Origin: Lepidostoma basale
Lineage: Eukaryota; Arthropoda; Insecta; Trichoptera; Lepidostomatidae
Reading direction: 5' to 3'
NCBI GenBank assembly: GCA_022606425.2
Contig: JAHDVF020000676.1
Location: 744,001 to 808,000, forward strand
Length of the DNA: 64,000 bases
A program made the position numbers and the translations under genes. Shown here in pieces: positions 58,515-64,000 of this stretch. The notes under the pieces are model-generated. The model was not told the DNA's origin, did no database searches, and saw only the letters and a list, made by a program, of their open reading frames with translations. Numbering within the stretch: position 1 is the first letter of the stretch; each line of letters begins with the position of its first letter.

Positions 58515-59313
58515 TTTGATGGATTATTCTCACAAAAAATGTTAATTAATCGTTAATAAACAATAACATATCACAATCAGAACATACAGTTAAACAATGC
58601 ACAATTATAATTATTTTCAATGAAATGAAGATATTTAAAATGTCAAAACAAATAACTGCCCACTTCCATATACCGAGATTCGTCCGTTGAGATTGTTTAA
58701 AAATTTGAATTGTAGTTTTTGCCGTCATCGCTCGTGCGTGGCGCTAGTGTATTTATAACATGAAGTTGGGTACGGATGGATATAGGAGGGGCGGAGTTAT
58801 TTAATAAGGCTGCGTTTACATAATCCTAACAAAGCAGACGTTCTCTCTAAGTACGATTTTTCTTTCGTTATTGATAGTTTTAATGAAACTTTTTCGTAAT
58901 ATCTAACACCGGACATTGTTAAAAACATCGATACTGGAAATGTTGATGGATTTTTAATACCAGAAAAATTATTACACAATTGAATACATAGAAATGCCGA
59001 ATATAACGAAAGTAAAAGAATATTAAATAACATATTTTGACAGTTTAAGAAGAGTAAAAAAAAATCGTGAATGATTTGATTTGATGGCTATTTTTAATTA
59101 CTTATGGAATCTTTCTAATACAATACCTGTTAGGTGAATTATAAATTAATTGATAAGGAAAACACAATCCTAGTTGTATTATTATTATTAAACGGTTTAC
59201 ATATTTAAAAAATTAAAAATCGATTGTAAAGAACATTTTAACATAACAGTACAAACATTTATATATATGGATTTAGCGTGTAGGTATTCAAAGTCCCTCA
59301 GTTTGTGAAATTG
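58515..59313. promoter_or_regulatory. Kinesin upstream region
   Basis: Contains the kinesin start region: 58640-58800 is GC-richer (CGTCATCGCTCGTGCGTGGCG) than its surroundings and may be the promoter or an untranslated exon. 58800-59313 is AT-rich, without a clear gene. Confidence 0.4.
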
Positions 59314-59862
59314 TTAAGCGGAGGCGTATTTCTGTTTTCTTTGACGCTCAATTTCACAAATAGTAGCATCCTTTCGGGACGTGCTCCGTTCGAGTGCAAC
59401 GATTTTCTCAGACGTGGCAACACTCCTGTTCAGGGTTGAACCTTTGCACTTGGCGCCCTGTACGGAAGGTCTCGGAATCTCTCTGCTGAGATGTAGAACT
59501 ATTTCGCCAAACGGTAGATGTATAAATATTGAGAAGAAAGCTTTTTTAAAAAAAAAGATTTTGGTTTAGTCAGGATAGTTATTGTTTTTGACAGCCGTTT
59601 GGTACTGTCTTCTTGAGACATTATTTTCTTAAAATAGTTTAAAAAAGCTTGTTAATTCATGAAATTATATCGCCACTAGTACATATCGTTGATAATTTTA
59701 CTTAATTATATCCACGCTAAACAATAAATCAATGTTAGATATTAATACAATAAAATTAGCAATCTGGACCTTGAGCAGCCTTTGCTTCCAACATTGTCTA
59801 TTCTCTGCCACCGTTTTATAATACTCTATCTGGAGAAGCTGCACTATATCCTCCTTCACTTC
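59314..59862 (-). CDS. Suspected 3'-terminal exons of an unknown gene
   Basis: I do not recognise this gene and it may be a pseudogene. Two stretches on the minus strand read like coding exons. The first begins after a TTATCAG acceptor at about 59862 and stays open to about 59770: it encodes a helical segment with EVKEDIVQLLQIEYY and AENRQCWKQRLLKVQ, similar in style to the C-terminal helix of Myb/SANT- or MADF-type regulators. The second stays open down to a TAA at 59314-59316 and encodes a basic segment with KCKGSTLNRSVATSEKIVALE and ICEIERQRKQKYASA. I could not fix a donor/acceptor pair in matching phase, and no upstream exons were found to the right. The codon pattern and lack of stops over 60 codons are the main support. 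Confidence 0.3.
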
Positions 59863-60594
59863 TGATAAGATAGTTTATAAATTAAAAATGATTGAGACGA
59901 CTCTATCGCTTAATTTTTGTTAAGTTTGATTAAAAAAAAACAACGAAAAGCATTAAAATTCTATGTCGACAGTTACTGGAAAAGGTGACATATAATTATT
60001 AGATGTAAATAAATAAATAAAAAAATACGACGGGAGGATGAAGTTAGGAGGGATGCAGCGAAATTGTTACGAGTGTGAAGTTGAAGGGTCGAAGCAGAGG
60101 GTAAGAGAAGACGGAGGAGAGAATGTATATATGCTACAATGCTGGGGAACACTTGACATTTTTTAGTTTAATCTACACTAGCGCCATCTATTAAGATTGG
60201 ATGTAAGTATTAAGCAGAAGATCTTTATTAACAGTAAAATCCAGTATTCGTCTACAAGTAGGTATTTGTATACATTTAAAATGTCGACATACATATGTAG
60301 TATGATTTGTAGTTCAGATAAAATCTTATCATTTTGATCTGTAATTTGTCGGATTACAAGGTACTCTTTTTAAAAAAATTCCGGACTATAGGGGGGTCAT
60401 AGGCAGTACTCTATAATCCGACAAATTTGATAGTCCGATACTGCCCTGAAAAACGTTTGTCGGATTACCGGGGTTCCACGGTACTGTGACACTGACAATA
60501 AATCATTATCACAAAAATAATTGCTTAAGTTAAGCTGTTTTAATTATTATTAGTAAACTGTAGTGACCGGGCCTGGTCTGGACTAGTGTTGTTT

Positions 60595-60845
60595 GTTTTT
60601 CTTCTTCCAATCAGTTCGCATTTTCCAGCCGAACAGGCCGCGAGGCCGGGTCGGCGGGGCGCGTCGTGTTTGCCGGCTCCAAGGTAAACCAATTAAGTCT
60701 ATCTGGCGACAATTTGCTGGCAGCTCCGAGTCACGAAATTTCACTCACCCAAATGCGTCGCCCCGCCGCCCCAAGGATTTATATGCTTTCTTCGGAGAGG
60801 GTGGTATAATATCGGAGAGAGCATCGGCCTGTTTTAGCTGAAACA
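60595..60845. other. CpG-rich island of unknown role
   Basis: An isolated GC-rich block (CGAACAGGCCGCGAGGCCGG, TCGGCGGGGCGCGTCGTG) in AT-rich DNA. The minus strand has TATAAATCC followed by GGCGGCGGGGCGACGC and a GTGAGTG donor-like word; the plus strand has CTCCAAG|GTAAAC. It could be a first exon or promoter of a gene outside the window, or foreign/repeat DNA. Confidence 0.35.
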
Positions 60846-60929
60846 TCTGAAGCCAATTTAGAAAAGTTTTGAAAACAGCTTTGTCAATTTTGCTGAGAAT
60901 TAACATATTTGAGAAAAAATATAATCGTG

Positions 60930-61528
60930 TATTTAGGTAGTATGTTTACAAGAGATTCAAGACAAGTGGAGAGGGATATTGAAAGAAGGGTTGGGGAAGG
61001 CAACAAAGTGAATGGTGCACTTAAAGTTGTCATCGCAAACAAAAACCTATCCAAAAAAGGTAGAATGGCAGTGCACAATGGTGCTCTTCTACCGACCCTT
61101 ATGTATGGAAGCGAAGCATGGAACTGGCAAAAGAAGGATGAAAGAAGAATAAATGCAGTAGAAATGAGATTTGTATGATAGAGTGTCGAATGAAAATATA
61201 AGAAGTGAATGCGGTGCGAATGATTGTGTTATGAAAAAAATAATGAATGGATCGTTAAGATGGTTTGGACATATGGAAAGAATGAATGAAGAAAGAATCG
61301 TAAAAAAAATATATATGTAACGATGTAAATGGAACCAGAAATAGAGGAAGACCAAGGAAAACGTGGCACGATCAAATAAATCAAATATTGAATGTCAGAG
61401 AAGGAGTCAGAGAAATCGAGGAAGCGAGAGAAATATGTCAGGAAAGAAAAGTGTGGCAGTCCATCCTTTCTGCCTTCCCCTTCGGGGAGACGGCGAGATG
61501 GTTAGTTAGTTAGTTAGTTATATAAAAT
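60930..61528 (+). mobile_element. LINE-A 3' part
   Basis: LGSMFTRDSRQVERDIERR, VNGALKVVIANKNLSKKG and PTLMYGSEAWNWQKKDERR, then a frame break, RWFGHMERMNEERI and CCCCTTCGGGGAGACGGCGAG with GTTAG tail. Confidence 0.85.
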
Positions 61529-61619
61529 TAAATTACCTTACTAATATTTTGTAACCAAATGGATGACATTCGGACGGCTTGATTACAGTGGGTCAGTATT
61601 GTATTTGAACGACGGTAAC

Positions 61620-62240
61620 GTTTAAAGGGTGGAGAAATTTAAATACCTAGGCAGCATACTAACGCAATCTCTTGATCCAGATGTAGAGATAAAATGCAGA
61701 ATTGAGGCAGCAAGAGCTGCATTCAACAAAATAATATCACTCTTCTGCGATGATAACATAAATTTGAAACTCCGCCATAAAATTATCAAATGCTATGTGT
61801 GGTCGGTATTATTGTATGGATGTGAAACGCTGACCTTAAAAGTCAACTTAATGAACAGACTGGATTTAAAATGTGTCTCTATCGTCGAATGCTCAGAATT
61901 CTCCCGACAGACATGGTTATCAATACTAAAGTCCTGAGGCGAGCTAGAGTTGACAGGGAGCTGTTGTCAACTATCAAGGTTCGGAAGATTTCACATCTAG
62001 GTCATGTACTGCGCGGGGAAAAGTACCACCTTCTCCAACTAAATTTGGAGGGGAAAATTGAGGGACGCCGAGGGTCCAGTAGGAGACACATTTCCTGGCT
62101 GCGAAACGCGGGTGAGTGGACCGGCATACGAAGTGTGGAGGAGCTGTTCCGAGCGGCGCAGGACAGGGACAGGTTCGCTGAGGTGATCGCCAATGTTGAA
62201 GGGACCCGGCAGGGACTTGAAGAAGAAGAAGAATTCATTA
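61620..62240 (+). mobile_element. LINE-C 3' part
   Basis: FKYLGSILTQSLDPDVEIKC, AAFNKIISLFCDDNINLKLR, WSVLLYGCETLTLK, then in another frame VRKISHLGHVLRGEKYHLLQ and KIEGRRGSSRRHISWL. Ends in GAAGAAGAAGAA. A single frameshift near 61900 breaks it. Confidence 0.85.
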
Positions 62241-63149
62241 TTTCACAGAATCAATATTAATTTTTGACATGGGTTTTTTCGTGAATACTTTAATAAATTC
62301 TGTTTATAATTATAACGTATATCTCTTTTTAAATGTATATTTCATTATTAAGCAAACACATTTGATGCACCTTCATTTATTCTCGCAAACGTTCCGTTTA
62401 GAAATAAGTAAGTCCTTTTTACTCCCAGAGCAGATCTGGGCCCGTGCAAACGGAGCACGAGAAGTGAATAGTGGGGATTACAAACGTTTAACAATTTTGA
62501 TTTAAATGCCACGAAGTTTTCTTTATAGGCTTTTTTTCGCCATCGAAAAAGGTTTATATAGAGTAGTGGGTTTGTTATTTCGAAAAACAAATGAATACCA
62601 TCTGAATCTAGGTATCTTTGGTGGACGAAATTATCTTCTCTTGTAAAATGTAAATAATCGGATAACAGTATCCTACTAAGTGTTTGTTTTTTTAAAAGAT
62701 TAACTGTTTGACAGATTTTTTAAAGACATTAAATATAAAAGATTCTTGAATTGTTTTAGAAACATTAAAATACCGTGAAAATATCAAGTTTTACATCATT
62801 GTTTAAGAAACAATACATCGCACGCTTAATAGAACACTGGCTTAACTAAAAAATACAAGTTTTGTTCAATCTGACATGAGTCGGTGTTTTAACAAAAACA
62901 GTCGAAAAACACGTACGAATAAATAGCGTTAACATTGTGAAACATAGATGGATAGCGTTAACACAAGCCTCTGTCTAATGTTAACTCAATTATGACCTAA
63001 ACTATAATCGGTCAGTTTACTATTAAGCGTGCGACATATCAATGTTCTATATACGCCATACTTTGTGTTGTTATGATGGTTTATTTCTATTTTTCCTTTT
63101 TATACACTTTGTATATACAACACTTATATTAAAAAATAAAATTATATAG

Positions 63150-63330
63150 ACATAACTAACTAACTAACCATCACGCCGTCTCCCCGAAAGGGTAGGCAGA
63201 AAGAATGGACTGTCACACTTTAACCGATGCGGCACTCCATCCTTCTCTTTTCGCCCCGCGGGAGACGCGGTGTGATGGGTTGCGAACCTCATCGCCACCA
63301 ATAGGCATCTCCCGCGCACACTTCGATCTT
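63150..63330 (-). repeat. SINE-like element with LINE-A tail, copy 3
   Basis: Starts with the reversed tail AACTAACTAACCATCACGCC and CCCCGAAAGGGTAGGCAG, then TTTAACCGATGCGGCACTCC and GGAGACGCGGTGTGATGGG. The clearest copy of the family at 24060 and 27065. Confidence 0.78.
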
Positions 63331-64000
63331 CCAACACCCACAAAATAAATCTAAAACAAATAATATAAAATAACAAAATAAAAATAATTTAATACAAAAT
63401 GTTATTTTTAGATGGTGCACATTTGTCTATTTAATTTATGTTCCACGAATCCACCGTTTTTTAAATTTAGCACATAATGTTTTTCCGATGTTGCACATGT
63501 TGACATGGACGATCCGGACTTTTGTGTTTATTTAATTTATTTTACACGTATCCACCATTTTTTAAATTAGCTGTTATATGATTGAATTAATGTTCCACGT
63601 ATCCACTTTTTTATTTGGCAGTAATTAGGCACATAAAACCAACCAACACCAGAAAGAACTTTAAAAGAATATTGAAGAAATTATTCAAATTGTCATTGGA
63701 ACAAATGAAAATTTTATTTTTACACCTGTCAAAATTCTTTATATAAACGAAAAAACTTGTATAATTTTGACATCAAAACAGTACAAACGTATTACGTCTC
63801 ACAATTAACTATTATAAAGTGCGGCAACAATCAAATTGACCAAAACAATTCACTTATACACGTAATTTCGCCAAATTCACGGGAGCACCACATGAACCAA
63901 ACCAAATTTTTAAAATCAGAACTATTGTCTTATATAGACATGTTTCGGATAAACAGTCCTTCTTCAGTAAATATACATATTTATAAAAATATTATAAAAT

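Larger units (their letters stand above)
59870..64000. other. Right-hand intergenic region
   Basis: No assembled gene. 60010-60160 looks like a LINE shred; 60160-60300 is the repeat shared with 37830-38190; 60370-60486 resembles a decayed pogo-like end (GTCGGATTACCGGGGTTCCAC); then the CpG block, LINE-A and LINE-C. 62250-63140 is AT-rich with nothing recognised. 63410-63620 holds three loose repeats of a TTCCACGAATCCACC-like word, and 63940-63980 has ACATGTTTCGGATAAACAG, a common insect repeat end. Confidence 0.55.

Noticed and set aside
60593..60841. Plus-strand ORF of 82 codons in the CpG block
   Set aside because: Composition (Arg/Gly/Pro rich) explains the open frame; no motif or splice partner was found. 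Kept only as an unexplained GC block.

Overview
This window is nuclear DNA of an insect, most probably a lepidopteran. The signs are AT-rich introns with GT/AG borders, insect-type proteins (a dipteran/lepidopteran-style ionotropic receptor and a kinesin-8 of the Klp67A/KIF18A type) and very dense LINE, SINE and MITE content. Nothing prokaryotic is present: no operons, CRISPR arrays or phage modules. Eight genes could be assembled exon by exon from splice borders, reading phase and conserved protein motifs. A ninth, partial one is suspected.

Layout. (1) 810-19267, minus: importin-13, 16 coding exons whose phases all join; only the last C-terminal exon is missing, probably beyond the left edge. 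Its introns hold most of the transposons of the left third. (2) 21556-22223, plus: a two-exon gene for a 191-residue membrane protein that I do not recognise. (3) 23660-27519, minus: eIF3g, four exons. (4) 28297-29442, minus: intronless TMEM43/LUMA. (5) 31126-33596, minus: FAD synthase of the short PAPS-reductase-like type, four exons. (6) 33954-35378, minus: intronless tRNA (guanine-37-N1)-methyltransferase (TRM5/TRMT5), with two candidate starts suggesting a mitochondrial and a cytosolic form. (7) 36392-46318, plus: an ionotropic receptor, most like IR40a, 15 exons from signal peptide to stop. (8) 48976-58514, minus: kinesin-8 motor, eight exons, 866 residues. (9) 59314-59862, minus: two short stretches that look like 3'-terminal exons of an unknown gene.

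The genes are unrelated in function (nuclear transport, translation initiation, nuclear-envelope membrane protein, FAD synthesis, tRNA modification, sensory receptor, mitotic kinesin), as expected of ordinary eukaryotic synteny. TRM5 and the receptor are head to head, as are importin-13 and the unknown membrane protein; the receptor and the kinesin converge.

The rest is repeats. There are several LINE families: A, with a GTTAG-repeat 3' tail; B, one large copy with a recognisable reverse transcriptase; D, with a GAT/CAT tail; E, jockey/I-like with a TTTGA tail; and others. There are two tRNA-derived SINE families, a possible SINE sharing the LINE-A tail, two TTAA-flanked MITE families, two hAT MITEs with 8-bp duplications, pogo-like and mariner/Tc1 relics and several long foldback elements. 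I see no convincing new biological system. The best second looks are the nested insertions with readable target duplications, the LINE-tail-derived 17-bp minisatellite, the unknown membrane protein and the suspected gene near 59.3-59.9 kb.
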